NCBI RefSeq assembly: GCF_000024025.1
Contig: NC_013131.1
Coordinates: forward strand, 4,340,001 to 4,404,000
Source: Catenulispora acidiphila DSM 44928
Lineage (GTDB): Bacteria; Actinomycetota; Actinomycetes; Streptomycetales; Catenulisporaceae
Reading direction: 5' to 3'
DNA: 64,000 nucleotides
The notes under the pieces were generated by a model. That model was not told the origin of the DNA. It saw only the letters and a list, made by a program, of their open reading frames with translations, and made no database searches. Below are positions 24,375 through 33,127 of the stretch, one piece after another. Made by a program: the position numbers and the translations under genes. Each line of letters opens with the position of its first letter. The first letter of the stretch is position 1.

Positions 24375-25110
24375 AGCCGAGGCGCACGACCTGATCATGA
24401 GCGTGCTCGGCGGTATGTCGAAAGGCGAGCATAATCGCGTCAAGATCCGGGTCCGCTCCGCCATGTCCGCCCAAGCCAAGATCGAGGGCAGATACCTCGG
24501 CGGTCGACCACCCTACGGCTACCGCCTGGCCGACCTGGGCCCACACCCCAAGCGGCCAGCAGTCCAACGGCAAGTCGCACTACCGGTGCCGGTACCCCAA
24601 GGAGTACGCACTGGCCAACCACGTGCAGCACCCGGACAACGTCTACGTCAAAGAAGAGGACCTGCTCCCGGTCATCGACCAGTGGCTCGTCAAGCTCTTC
24701 GCCCCGCACCGCATCGGCGACACCATCCGCGCCATGGCCGACAACGCCGCCGCCCTCGCCGAGCCCGCCCCGGCGGCCGATCCCGCTGCGGACGTCGCCG
24801 CGAAGATCGCCGATTGCGACGCCAAGCTCGACAAGTACCGCGCCGCGCTGGATGCCGGAGTGGATGCCGAAACCGTCGGCGGCTGGATCGCGGCGGTGAA
24901 AGCCGAACGCGCCCGCGCCAACCCTCAGGCGCGACTCAGCGAGGAAGTCATCAAGAACCTGATTCAGGCGCTCGGAGACATACGAGCGGTCATCGAGAAC
25001 GCCGCGCCCGAGGCCTACGCCCCGGGCACAAAAACGATTAGGGCCGAGATGAATCTCGACCCTAACAATCATGGGGTTATAGGTAGTGTCCGAGGGGGGA
25101 ATTGCCCCAT
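24375..25110 (+). pseudogene. Large serine recombinase, copy B (truncated, internally deleted)
   Basis: The catalytic N-terminus is absent. The first fragment (24375-24556) encodes AHDLIMSVLGGMSKGEHNRVKIRVRSAM...EGRYLGGRPPYGYRLADLGPHP, the recombinase DNA-binding domain. After a deletion and frame change near 24556 the second fragment continues with the zinc-ribbon end and coiled coil (SNGKSHYRCRYP..., EDLLPVIDQWLVKLFAPHRIGDTIRAM). It ends in a tail that runs into the conserved 3' box. It belongs to a different subgroup from copies C and D and cannot be active. Confidence 0.75.
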
Positions 25111-25118
25111 AACCCCAA
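25071..25118. repeat. Conserved recombinase 3' box, copy B (left part)
   Basis: TGGGGTTAT (about 25072-25080) and ATAACCCCA (about 25108-25116) form a perfect 9-bp inverted repeat around the shared core AGTGTCCGAGGGGGG. The right arm continues AAGAAAT, close to the ACGAAAT of copies A and C. The far CGGACACT arm seen in A and C was not found here. Confidence 0.55.
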
Positions 25119-25499
25119 GAAATGCTTCCCGATTCTCCTCTGAGATTAGCGTCGAGGACGCTTCGAGTCGAGTCCTTGGCGATCCAGTTGCCGTTCGCAG
25201 CTGGGCGCGCAGCCATGGACTGCAAGTTGCTGACCGCGGCCGCTTGTCCGGCGCAGTGATCAAAGCATGGCAGGTTGCCCAGAGCTGATAGGGCGTAGTG
25301 CAATCGAGACGAATCGTTACCGGGAAGTTGCGCAGACTTGGGCCTAGGTTCGGGGGCCGCCATATGGCGGCCCCCGAACCTTCGACGAGGCGTTCACGAT
25401 GTCCCGTTCCCCACGCCACCCGACCGGATCCGACGTTGGCAATGGATGTCGTTCCGCATGCCACGATCGCGCCCTGAGCCAAGACCGGCTTCTGGAATC
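25119..25499. other. Gap between recombinase remnant and membrane protein gene
   Basis: About 380 bp with no supported gene. It is probably decayed mobile DNA; the minus-strand frames here are not credible. Confidence 0.35.
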
Positions 25500-26174
25500 C
25501 TAAGGCTTCCACGCCTCCTTCTCGTAATAGTTCAGCAGCTCGATCTGAATGGACGCGCGACCGAAGTTGAGTCCCTGGCCCCGGTATCTCTTGTGCCGCC
25601 CGAGGGCTTCCTCCATTGATTTCTGATACTTCTCTGCATTGCTTCTAACTTTACGACGCTTCGCATGGAGGGCTGTATACCCGTAGCGTGCTGCCAGCCG
25701 GGTTCCTTCGTCGGTGATCACTGGATTGGAAAGGGTGTCGAGCCAACGTTCCAAGTTCGCGTGACTGGTGTCCCTGAGCACGCCTTCGACGAAGAAGGGA
25801 ATACGTTTGGCCACGTTTGCCGGAAATTCGGCGGCCTTGGCGGGCGCACCGCCGTGGGCTCGGGTAACGATGTTGCCTGCCGTTCCACCAGCGACAGTTT
25901 TTGTGGCAGCTCCGCTGGCAAGCGATTTCGCCACAGTCCCGGCGGCCACCAGCGCGCCGATGCCCCACCAAATAGCGATGCCCGTCAGGACGAGGACGAC
26001 AAGGTAAATTGTCAGACAGGCGACAGTCGCCCTTCGCCCCGTCCAGTGATTCCAGTAGGTAATTCGCTTCCATGGAATACCGAAGGCCGCTGGTATCACG
26101 ATCAAGCCCAGTATGATGAGGAGGGGCACGACCATCACCTCCGGTCGCGTAATCGCTTTCATTATAGTAGTCAA
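25500..26174 (-). CDS. Hypothetical protein with two N-terminal membrane helices
   Basis: Up to 224 residues from TTG 26174. Helices lie at about 13-32 (VMVVPLLIILGLIVIPAAFG) and 47-80, then a basic C-terminal region (YTALHAKRRKVRSNAEKYQKSMEEALGRHKRYRGQGLNFG). I do not recognise the family. Start choice is doubtful: a minus-strand TATAAT covers 26162-26167, which would make the upstream codons promoter, and GGAGG sits 8 nt before a GTG near 26131. The mRNA would diverge from the sigma-factor gene, so the two may be co-regulated, for example as a sigma factor and a membrane protein under its control. Confidence 0.55.
   Translation of the reverse strand: MTTIMKAITRPEVMVVPLLIILGLIVIPAAFGIPWKRITYWNHWTGRRATVACLTIYLVVLVLTGIAIWWGIGALVAAGTVAKSLASGAATKTVAGGTAGNIVTRAHGGAPAKAAEFPANVAKRIPFFVEGVLRDTSHANLERWLDTLSNPVITDEGTRLAARYGYTALHAKRRKVRSNAEKYQKSMEEALGRHKRYRGQGLNFGRASIQIELLNYYEKEAWKP
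26162..26169. promoter_or_regulatory. Overlapping divergent -10 elements
   Basis: The short stretch ATTATAGT reads TATAGT on the plus strand (26164-26169) and TATAAT on the minus strand (26162-26167). A plus-strand transcript from it would begin at about 26175-26180, at or next to the GTG start of the sigma factor, which would make that mRNA leaderless. No good -35 was found. Confidence 0.45.
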
Positions 26175-26179
26175 GAGCT

Positions 26180-26770
26180 GTGTCGCGATTTGACGAGGCG
26201 GTCAGACGTTGGGCCGGGTCCACCCCCGCGGGACCAGGACCTTCGCTCAGTGCTGATGACTACCTACTGATTCGGCAAGGTCTTCTTGACTTCCTGGTCC
26301 GACCCGACGCCGATCTCGATGACGTCGATCGGCAAGAAGCCGCTGACGAAGCGATAGCCCGAATGGCGTATGCCATCGCCGAGGGACGGGTCGATACGGG
26401 CAAGTCGCCGGCAGGCTATCTGCTTGTCATCGCGCGGCATGTTCTCGTCGATCGCTATCGTGAATCGGGGAGGGCCGCCGTTGTCCGGGGTCGACTGGGC
26501 GCCGAGAACGGCGACGATGCGGTCGTGCGGCTTCTGGATCGCTTGACGACTGTCGACCAGGTGCGTGCGGCGCTCCGCCGCGCCGCCCGTCGTCGCGACA
26601 CCACTACTGTCACAGTCATCACCACCTGGCTGAATCTTGCCGCGCAGCACGGTCGTGGGCCCACGTCCAGGGAGGTGTCGGCGCAGGTCGGAGTGTCCAA
26701 GACAGCCGTCGCCTATGCGCTGGAGCGATTTCGGGGTGACCTCGATCGGGTTCGGGAGAAGGAGCAGTGA
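26180..26770 (+). CDS. Sigma-70-like (ECF-type) RNA polymerase sigma factor
   Basis: 196 residues from GTG 26180. Region 2-like sequence is QEAADEAIARMAYAIAEG...SPAGYLLVIARHVLVDRYRESGR, and region 4-like HTH is HGRGPTSREVSAQVGVSKTAVAYALERFRGDL. It is shorter and more diverged than standard ECF factors, so it may instead be a sigma-like DNA-binding regulator. No typical anti-sigma factor (zinc or membrane) lies beside it, but the divergent membrane protein and the downstream 230-residue protein are candidates for partners. Confidence 0.65.
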   Translation: MSRFDEAVRRWAGSTPAGPGPSLSADDYLLIRQGLLDFLVRPDADLDDVDRQEAADEAIARMAYAIAEGRVDTGKSPAGYLLVIARHVLVDRYRESGRAAVVRGRLGAENGDDAVVRLLDRLTTVDQVRAALRRAARRRDTTTVTVITTWLNLAAQHGRGPTSREVSAQVGVSKTAVAYALERFRGDLDRVREKEQ

Positions 26771-26856
26771 AGACCCAACTTGCCAGAGCCTCTCGCTGCT
26801 ACGTACTTGTGATGTGACCAAATTGGTCACCAGATCAACGTGCAAGGAGTCCGGCC

Positions 26857-27549
26857 ATGGGTTTCGGGAGAGGTGGACGGGTGAGCAAAGAGGAAGTCAG
26901 TGAGGCCCTGGAGGCTGTGGCGGCGCATCGTTCGGAGCTTGCCGGCCTTGGCTCGCTACCTGACGGGCTGCAAGAAACAGTCCTGCAGATGCTTCCTCTC
27001 GGCACACGTCTCGCACTGGAGACCTACAATCTTGTGGACGTTTCCCCGGTTACTTCTCGTAGCGTGCAGATCCTTCGCCTCAACCCATTGGGAAAGGCTG
27101 TCCTGAAACAACTGAAGAAGGGTGATGATCCTGCTCCGTCCTCACTCGACGAGCTTCTCGAAGAAGATGCGGACCAAGAAGTCGCCCTCGTCGGCCTGAC
27201 CCCCGTCACGGTGCGTGTCGAGCAAGTCCGGGGCTGGCGAGACAGTGTTGCTGAGGATTCGCCCTTCACCGAATGGCAAGACGTTTCAGAAGGCCCGGTT
27301 CCGGTTGCCGTCGAGGTGGGTGAGGAGCTGGCGGCGACTGTGGTGGCCCATCTCGCTCTGGAGAAGGCGGGTTCGACTGTCGTGGTTTGGCAGGAATCGG
27401 GCCTGGCGTCAGTGATCGACAGGAGGACCGGCGAGCCACTGCCACATCGAGACCGTCCGCTGGCGATCGCGGCCCTGGACGAGACGATCGAGGCCGTCGA
27501 GTCACGTCTTGCGGTTGCTCCCAATCCGTCCGGCAGTCCATCGGCCTGA
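26857..27549 (+). CDS. Hypothetical protein, 230 residues
   Basis: The ATG at 26857 has AAGGAG 8 nt upstream. The protein is acidic with an alpha-helical start (SKEEVSEALEAVAAHRSELAGL) and alternating beta-like segments (VALVGLTPVTVRVEQVRGW, PVPVAVEVGEELAATVVAHLALEKAGSTVVVW). I see no membrane helix or known motif. It follows the sigma-like gene by 86 bp in the same direction and could be in its operon. Its 3' end is close to an IS fragment (27552). Confidence 0.55.
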   Translation: MGFGRGGRVSKEEVSEALEAVAAHRSELAGLGSLPDGLQETVLQMLPLGTRLALETYNLVDVSPVTSRSVQILRLNPLGKAVLKQLKKGDDPAPSSLDELLEEDADQEVALVGLTPVTVRVEQVRGWRDSVAEDSPFTEWQDVSEGPVPVAVEVGEELAATVVAHLALEKAGSTVVVWQESGLASVIDRRTGEPLPHRDRPLAIAALDETIEAVESRLAVAPNPSGSPSA

Positions 27550-27551
27550 TG

Positions 27552-27840
27552 GCCTGAGGGTGCCGACAACCTCGGCGAGCTGTGATGATGCGGTGCTGTG
27601 GCGTTGAAGCTTGTGTATCTCGCGGCGAGTCGCTTGTTCGCTTGGACCAGGCTCGCGGCGCGGGATTCGACGGCCAAGGACGTCGAGATTCTGATCTTGC
27701 GGCACCAGCTCGCAGTCGCGCAGCGCCGGGATCCACGGCTGGCCCTCAAGCTCACCTGGGCCGACCGTGCGTGGCTGGCTCTTCTCGCGGGCTGGTTCCC
27801 AGGCACCGGATCGGCCGCATCCGCTGGATCGTCACGCCCG
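27552..27840 (+). pseudogene. 5' fragment of an IS transposase gene, first copy
   Basis: The stretch begins with GGCCTGAGGGTGCCGACAA, a likely element terminus, and encodes KDVEILILRHQLAVAQRRDPRLALKLTWADRAWLALLAG from about 27598. A small frame change follows, then IGRIRWIVTPE before homology ends near 27840. This is the N-terminus of an rve-type (IS3/IS481-like) transposase. A diverged relative with the same leader lies at 42558. The catalytic part is missing. Confidence 0.7.
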
Positions 27841-27896
27841 AGGCTGCTGAGATCCTTCCGTGCAGACAGCACCGTTTCGACGAGCCCCATCATCGA

Positions 27897-29939
27897 TCAA
27901 CTGGACGGAAGTCCCAATTTGTCGAAGAACGCTCGGTTCCGCTCAGTGGCCGCGTTGACAAGACGGTCGAAGCTCACCACTTCGATGTATGCCTTGTACG
28001 GCTCGTTGTAACCGAAGTAACCGAGTCCGTCGTGGGTGGGACGCAGGCTCGCATATTTACACCGCTGCACCATCGTCGGCGTGAGATCGGCGATGACGTA
28101 GCAGAAAGCGGGCGCCTCATGCGTCTCGGGGATCTGCCGCCCTGATGCGGTCTTCACGCCACCAGCGCGCACACGGTTCACATATTCCAGACATTGCTGG
28201 ATCGGGTCTTTGTCCTCCGACGCGTCGTTACGCATCGGCCGCTTGATCTCGATTACGACGATGGACGGCAGCGGGAGCGACTCGCCCTCTGAGGCCAGCA
28301 CCGGGGAGCCGACGAGCCGAGTTGCGAGCACATCGGGCTCCATCGTGGACTCGGATCCTGTAATCGGCATGCTCTTGAGCGTCTTGTCGGAGGCAAGGTA
28401 GTCGTGGAACGCAAGCCCCTCGTCGATGATCCACAGGTTCGAGGCGTCGGTGCCAATCCCGTTCGAGTCGGCCCGCATCGGGATGAGCAGCGAGTGGATG
28501 GCGTCTTCCCTGCTGTACCTGCCGTGGTCGTCGGACCTGATCAGTCTGGCGAGCACGTCGAGGATCACTCGTCGGCGCGAGACGTACGCGGCCAGGTCGG
28601 ACTGGTTGATGTCCTTCACCGTGTCCAGATACCGAGCGAGGCGTTCGGCGTAGTCATCCGACCGAGAGGAGCCGGCTTCATCGAAGACGGCCTGACCCTC
28701 GGCAATCGCGGCGGCTTCGAGCTTCTGTAGGCTGCTGTGCAGCAACAACTCAAGGTCGTGGTCCTTGATGGACGGATCCACGGACACGCCGAGCGACTCG
28801 ATCCGCGACAGAACTGGCCGGTACCTCGGCGCACGGTTGCTCACGAACTCGTTGACGCGGACCTTGCCTTCCTCGCGCGCTGCACTGAGCGGGGTGGCGA
28901 GGATACTCTCGACTTCCCTGAGCACGCCCTCGCGGATGTCCTCCAGCGACACGTCTTCGAACAGCGTCGCGCCCGGCACACGCTCGGCAATGTCGAAGCC
29001 TGTGCGGTCGGCCCGGACGTGGTTGTCGAGAGAGCCGGAAGATAGGTAGCAGACGTAAGTGAATGGGGAGGATGCTTCGTCCTTGAGTCGGCCGTAAAGC
29101 CCTGGCACCTTGCTCGTGAGGTTCTCCTCCATCACCACGCGGCTCGCGGCGCACCAGTACAGCCGTGGCGTGAGACTGCGTGTCGAGGACTTGAGGCGAA
29201 GGTTAATCATATCGAACTTCTCACCTTTGACGTCGATAGAAGTTATCGACATCGTAGAGAACACAAATTCGTCCATCAGATCCTTGAGCGAGACCGTCTC
29301 GTCGTCGTCGGTCACCGTAATGTCAGGCGCGCCGCCTGGGCGGAGGAAGTACCAGATACAGTGCTCGAACGTCTCGCGAGCGATGGCGTCGACGGACTTC
29401 ACCGCGTTCTGCTGGAACGGCTTCTTGAACCCTTCGAGGTTCACGATCGTGCCGACATTGCTTAGGCCGTCCGCTTCCCCGTCCAGCTCCACCTCCCCCT
29501 CTACGGAGAACCGGAACTGCCGTCCGTGGAGGCCACCGGCTTCGTCCTCATAGGCGCTGCAGACCGAGACCCTGTCGAAGGCCTTGAGCCAAAGCAGGCG
29601 TCCCACACCACGGCAGCCGATGGCGGCCTTGTGGTCGCTGTCCAACGTCTCGAATGACGTCATGTTCGCCGAGGTGAAGCCCACCCCGTTGTCCTCGACG
29701 CTGAAGGCGACTATTGGCTTCAGCGCCACACGCCCAGGGCCAGCGGGACCAAAGTCGAGTTCCTCCTGCTGGCTGCGCTGGATCCTGACGCTCAGACGAC
29801 CACGCTCGACGTCGTCGCCGAATCGGGCGTCGATCGCCTGAATGCCGTTAACGACAGCCTCAAGGAGCGGCAAGAGCGCATGGCTCTTCGGCAGGCTCGT
29901 GTTCCGGACTCGGCCAGCCAGCGACGTGGTCAGCGCCAT
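27897..29939 (-). CDS. GHKL (HSP90/MutL-type) ATPase fused to a PD-(D/E)XK nuclease
   Basis: 680 residues. The N-terminal ATPase has the Bergerat motifs: N box EAVVNGIQAIDAR (~27-39), G1 VEDNGVGF (~80-87), and G2 GCRGVGRLLWLKAF (~107-120). The C-terminal ~150 residues carry PD at about 533, then IVVIEIKRP (~560-568) and QCLEY (~583-587). These are the proline-aspartate, E-x-K and Q-x-x-x-Y elements of a RecB/Cas4-like nuclease. ATP-dependent conformational change probably controls DNA cleavage. GAGGAG precedes the ATG at 29939. The gene stands alone beside IS and recombinase DNA, as expected of a defence gene. The exact system is not recognised. Confidence 0.8.
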   Translation of the reverse strand: MALTTSLAGRVRNTSLPKSHALLPLLEAVVNGIQAIDARFGDDVERGRLSVRIQRSQQEELDFGPAGPGRVALKPIVAFSVEDNGVGFTSANMTSFETLDSDHKAAIGCRGVGRLLWLKAFDRVSVCSAYEDEAGGLHGRQFRFSVEGEVELDGEADGLSNVGTIVNLEGFKKPFQQNAVKSVDAIARETFEHCIWYFLRPGGAPDITVTDDDETVSLKDLMDEFVFSTMSITSIDVKGEKFDMINLRLKSSTRSLTPRLYWCAASRVVMEENLTSKVPGLYGRLKDEASSPFTYVCYLSSGSLDNHVRADRTGFDIAERVPGATLFEDVSLEDIREGVLREVESILATPLSAAREEGKVRVNEFVSNRAPRYRPVLSRIESLGVSVDPSIKDHDLELLLHSSLQKLEAAAIAEGQAVFDEAGSSRSDDYAERLARYLDTVKDINQSDLAAYVSRRRVILDVLARLIRSDDHGRYSREDAIHSLLIPMRADSNGIGTDASNLWIIDEGLAFHDYLASDKTLKSMPITGSESTMEPDVLATRLVGSPVLASEGESLPLPSIVVIEIKRPMRNDASEDKDPIQQCLEYVNRVRAGGVKTASGRQIPETHEAPAFCYVIADLTPTMVQRCKYASLRPTHDGLGYFGYNEPYKAYIEVVSFDRLVNAATERNRAFFDKLGLPSS

Positions 29940-30235
29940 GGTTTTCTCCTCGCTCCGACGCCGCCCACCCTATCGGTGGGCCCGGTGGGGAGCATGCTCG
30001 GCGACGGAGATCCTCACGGCGTGGCCTCCCGGTCGACCTCGCCATCGCCCCAGTCCGTCACCGACCCCTCAATCGCCGACATTCTCGACAGCGTGGCATT
30101 GATGGTCAGTAGGCGGAACGCTACGTCGTCGCTGGCACGCGCTTTCGGACGCCAGTATTGCCAACGTCCACGACCCCTGAGACACCAAGTACAGAGCCGA
30201 CTTGGCATCTGACCAGTGCAAACAGGCGGTGCTCC
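29940..30235. other. Divergent gap between the GHKL-nuclease gene and recombinase copy C
   Basis: It should contain promoters for both directions, but I could not identify -35/-10 elements. No gene is supported. Confidence 0.35.
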
Positions 30236-30610
30236 ATGGCGAGAAAGCAGGCTGTGCGACCGGCGCTGTTCCCGGTTTCGGCGCTGCAGTCGGCGCCAGC
30301 ACACCGAACGGTCTCCGCTCCCACCGTGGTGCTGGCATGTCCGGTAGACCTGGAGGACCTGGCATCCTGGGCCGCTGCGCATCAGGCTCGTCCGGCACGC
30401 CTGGTCACCGGCGGGCTTCGGTTCGCGTTCTACTGGCGGTGCTCGACGGAGGACAACTAGGATCCTGCGACCTCGCGTTCCTGGCAGCTGGGACAGGCAC
30501 TGTCGACGATCAACGGCGAGGGCCGGATCGTCGTCGAGTTCTCCGATGTGGGTAAGAGCCGGTTGATATCACCGTTCCAGCGTTCCGGCTCGGCGGCGCT
30601 GTTGGCAGCC

Positions 30611-31486
30611 TTAGAGCGACCGCCACTTGATGGTATAGGGGAGTCGGCGGCTGGTTGGTCGGGTGTCCCAGCGGTAGCGGTTGCGGGCTTGGCGGATGAG
30701 TGCACGGACGGTGACGAACGCGGCGGCGAGGTAGAGGTAGAAGTCGATGATCTCGCCGTCGCGTTCGAAACAGCGGCGGATCTTGCCGTAGCCGTTCATC
30801 CAGCTCTGGCTGCGTTCCACGACCCAGCGTTTGCCGACCTGGATCGGAGCCGGCACCCCCTTGGCGGCTATCTCGCCGATCAGGTGGTGCTCGTCCAGGA
30901 CTTTGCGGCACGGTTTGCCGTTGTAGGCGGAGTCCAGGTGGATCGTGGCTCTGTCCGGTAGGTGTCCGACCTGCTGTTTCGCTGCCTCGATGGTGGGTTC
31001 CAGCAGCTTTGAGTCGTGTCGGTTGGCGCCGGCCGAGGCCAGGCCGAGCGGAACGCCGTCGCCGTCGACCAAGGTGGAGCGTTTCAAGCCCTGCTTGGCG
31101 CGGTCGACCGGTGAGGGTCCGGCCTTGTCGCCTTTGCATGGGGCTTTGGTGTGGCAGCCGTCGGCGGACAGGTCGTGGAGGTCCAGGCCGATCATCGTGT
31201 CGTAGGCGGCCAGCACAATCCGGTGGAGTTCCTGTGCCAGGCCTATGTGGGCCCATTGCTTGACGCGGCGGCGGATGGTGGTCGCGGAGCACCCTTGCGA
31301 GGCGATCCGCTCGTACCCCGAACCGTGGACCAGGGCGTCCACGACGTGCCGGAACACGACCAGGTCCGGTATCCGGCGGCGGTGGCATCCCCACGGATGG
31401 GCCGGGTCGAACTCGGGCCGCTCGGGCAGCAGAGCTGCGAACTGGTCCCACAACGCATCGAACAGAGATGATGGGACTGCAGGCAC
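30611..31486 (-). CDS. IS5-family DDE transposase
   Basis: 291 residues. The catalytic triad is visible: first Asp in HDLSADGCHTKAP (~107), second Asp in ATIHLDSAYNGKPC (~193), and Glu in RWVVERSQSWMNGYGKIRRCFER (~228) with the YREK-like spacing of the family. The last sense codon (Leu, 30614-30616) is the end of the IS; the TAA stop is the complement of the TTA target duplication. The protein catalyses excision and insertion of its own element. No frameshift is present. Confidence 0.92.
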   Translation of the reverse strand: MPAVPSSLFDALWDQFAALLPERPEFDPAHPWGCHRRRIPDLVVFRHVVDALVHGSGYERIASQGCSATTIRRRVKQWAHIGLAQELHRIVLAAYDTMIGLDLHDLSADGCHTKAPCKGDKAGPSPVDRAKQGLKRSTLVDGDGVPLGLASAGANRHDSKLLEPTIEAAKQQVGHLPDRATIHLDSAYNGKPCRKVLDEHHLIGEIAAKGVPAPIQVGKRWVVERSQSWMNGYGKIRRCFERDGEIIDFYLYLAAAFVTVRALIRQARNRYRWDTRPTSRRLPYTIKWRSL

Positions 31487-31609
31487 GGATCCTCCGGCGG
31501 TTACGAAGCGTAGAGAACTCCGAGATCACCGGGATCCGTGCCTGTCTGTCAATCCCCTCAATCACTTGCCGTCCACAGCCAGCTGCACCCCATCAAGTGG
31601 CGGTCGATC
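30614..31609 (-). mobile_element. IS5-family insertion sequence, 996 bp
   Basis: Inverted repeats GAGCGACCGCCACTTGATGG (30614-30633) and GATCGACCGCCACTTGATGG (right end, 31590-31609) match at 19 of 20 positions. The 3-bp target TTA is duplicated at 30611-30613 and 31610-31612. A TNA target and one DDE transposase gene are typical of the IS5 family subgroup using 3-bp TNA sites. The element lies inside recombinase copy C and appears intact, so it may be the youngest event in this region. Confidence 0.92.
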
Positions 31610-32767
31610 TTAGCCGATCCGGACCGCGGCTTTGACGCGGTGGTGATCGGCTCGCACGAGCGGGCGTTCTCCGGCAACCAGTACTCCCTGGTCGCACCAC
31701 TGTTGGCGCTGCATGGGGTGCAGCTGTGGATGCCGGAACTCGGCGGCCGGGTCGACCCCGCGCTCGACACGATCGAGGACCTCATGGCGCTGCTCGGGAT
31801 CCTGTCCCGGCGCGAGGTTCAGCGGGCCAGGCGCCGTGTCATCAACGCGATGACCGTCCAGGTCAGCGAGCAGGGTCGGTACGAGGGCGGCCGGGTGCCG
31901 TACGGCCTGAGGCTGGTCGAGGCTGGACCGCACCCCAACCGGCGTCTGGCCCGGCGCGGTATCTGTCTGCAGAAGTTCGACACCGATCCGGACACGGCAC
32001 CGATCGTCGCGGGGATCTTCGCCAGGCGGTTAGAGGGATTCAGTCTGGCCCGGATCGCCCGGGACCTGAACAACCAGCACATCCCGTGCCCGTCGGCCGA
32101 GGACCCCGAAGCCAACCCGCACCGCACCGGCGCCGGATGGACTTTGGGCACGGTTCGGGAGATCCTGCTGAACCCCGTCTACACCGGACGCATGATCTGG
32201 GGCCGCAGCCGCACCGACCGCGACCTGGCTGATGCCGGCAACACCGCGCTCGGCCACCGCGAGGTCCGGCGGCGCAACGGCCCCGAGCAGTGGGTGATCT
32301 CCCAGCGGCGGACTCATTCCGCGATCGTCAGCGACACCGACTTCATCGCCGTCCAGAACCTGCACGCCGAACACGCCCAAGCGACGCACGACTACCGGCT
32401 CAAAGGGCTGCTACGGTGCGCGATCTGCGAACGCGCCTTCGAAGGACACTGGGTCAACGACACCCCCGGCTACCGCTGCCGGCACGGACACCGCAGCGTC
32501 AAGGACGCAGCGACGCCCCGGCCGAAGAACGTCTACCTGCGTGAGGACCGCGTCCTGGCCAAACTGCCGCTGCTCCACCACAGACTCACCGCCGCCGAAC
32601 CGGCCGCGGCCATCACCGGCGCCACTGCCAGCGCCGCCCGCGCCGTATCGCCCAGCCCTGAGGAGGTGATCGACTACCTGCGCGCGCACGCGATCGTGCT
32701 CCGCTTTGACCGCAGAACTCGGACGCTGGAGACCAGCAGCGAACACCCGGTGCGCATCACCATCTGA

Positions 32768-32959
32768 CCGGACCGTCACCGCGAACAACCACGGAAGGAG
32801 AACCCGAGCACGTCGCTTGAGCTGTCCCACGACGGCCGGCGACAAGACACGCACTGCGACGGGAGGTGATAAGAGGCACGACCAGCGCCCGGGATAGCGC
32901 GAGAATAAGCCCGGGTGCCAAAAAGTGCTGCCCTAAGGCAGCCCGATATGGGGTAATTG
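32768..32959. other. Gap between recombinase copy C stop and its 3' box
   Basis: No gene is supported. The end of this stretch includes TGGGGTAAT (about 32950-32958), the left arm that pairs, with one mismatch, with ATAACCCCA inside the box. Confidence 0.35.
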
Positions 32960-33099
32960 AGTGTCCGAGGGGGGTTTTATTCCATAACCCCACGAAATCC
33001 CTGGGCATTCAGTGATTATTTGCACCTGGCGGGTTCCGCCGCGTAACACTGCTAGTGGAGGAGCTCTTTGGCCAGAGTGTCGGTCACATTCCGGACACT
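32960..33099. repeat. Conserved recombinase 3' box, copy C
   Basis: AGTGTCCG (32960-32967) and CGGACACT (33092-33099) bound a 140-bp segment, almost the same length as copy A (142 bp). CCATAACCCCACGAAATCCC lies at 32982-33001. The first ~55 bp and last ~15 bp match copy A, and the centre differs. Confidence 0.6.
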
Positions 33100-33127
33100 T
33101 AGAGTGTCCCGCTGGGCGGCGTCGCAG

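Larger units (their letters stand above)
30236..32767 (+). pseudogene. Large serine recombinase, copy C (nonsense codon and IS5 insertion)
   Basis: The gene starts at ATG 30236 and reads RPARLVTGGLRFAFYWRCSTEDN then TAG (30458-30460). The family has YGRVSTEDNQDP, so Gly-Arg-Val became Trp-Arg-Cys and a Gln codon became amber. Reading on, DPATSRSWQLGQALSTINGEG...SGSAALLAAL is cut by the IS at 30614-31609. It resumes ADPDRGFDAVVIGSHERAFSGNQYSLVAPLLALHGVQLWMPELGG, the recombinase domain (RVPYGLRLVEAGPHPN) and a C4-type zinc ribbon (LLRCAICERAFEGHW) to TGA 32765-32767. Removing one TTA and the IS restores the frame exactly. Closest relative in the window is copy D. Confidence 0.85.
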
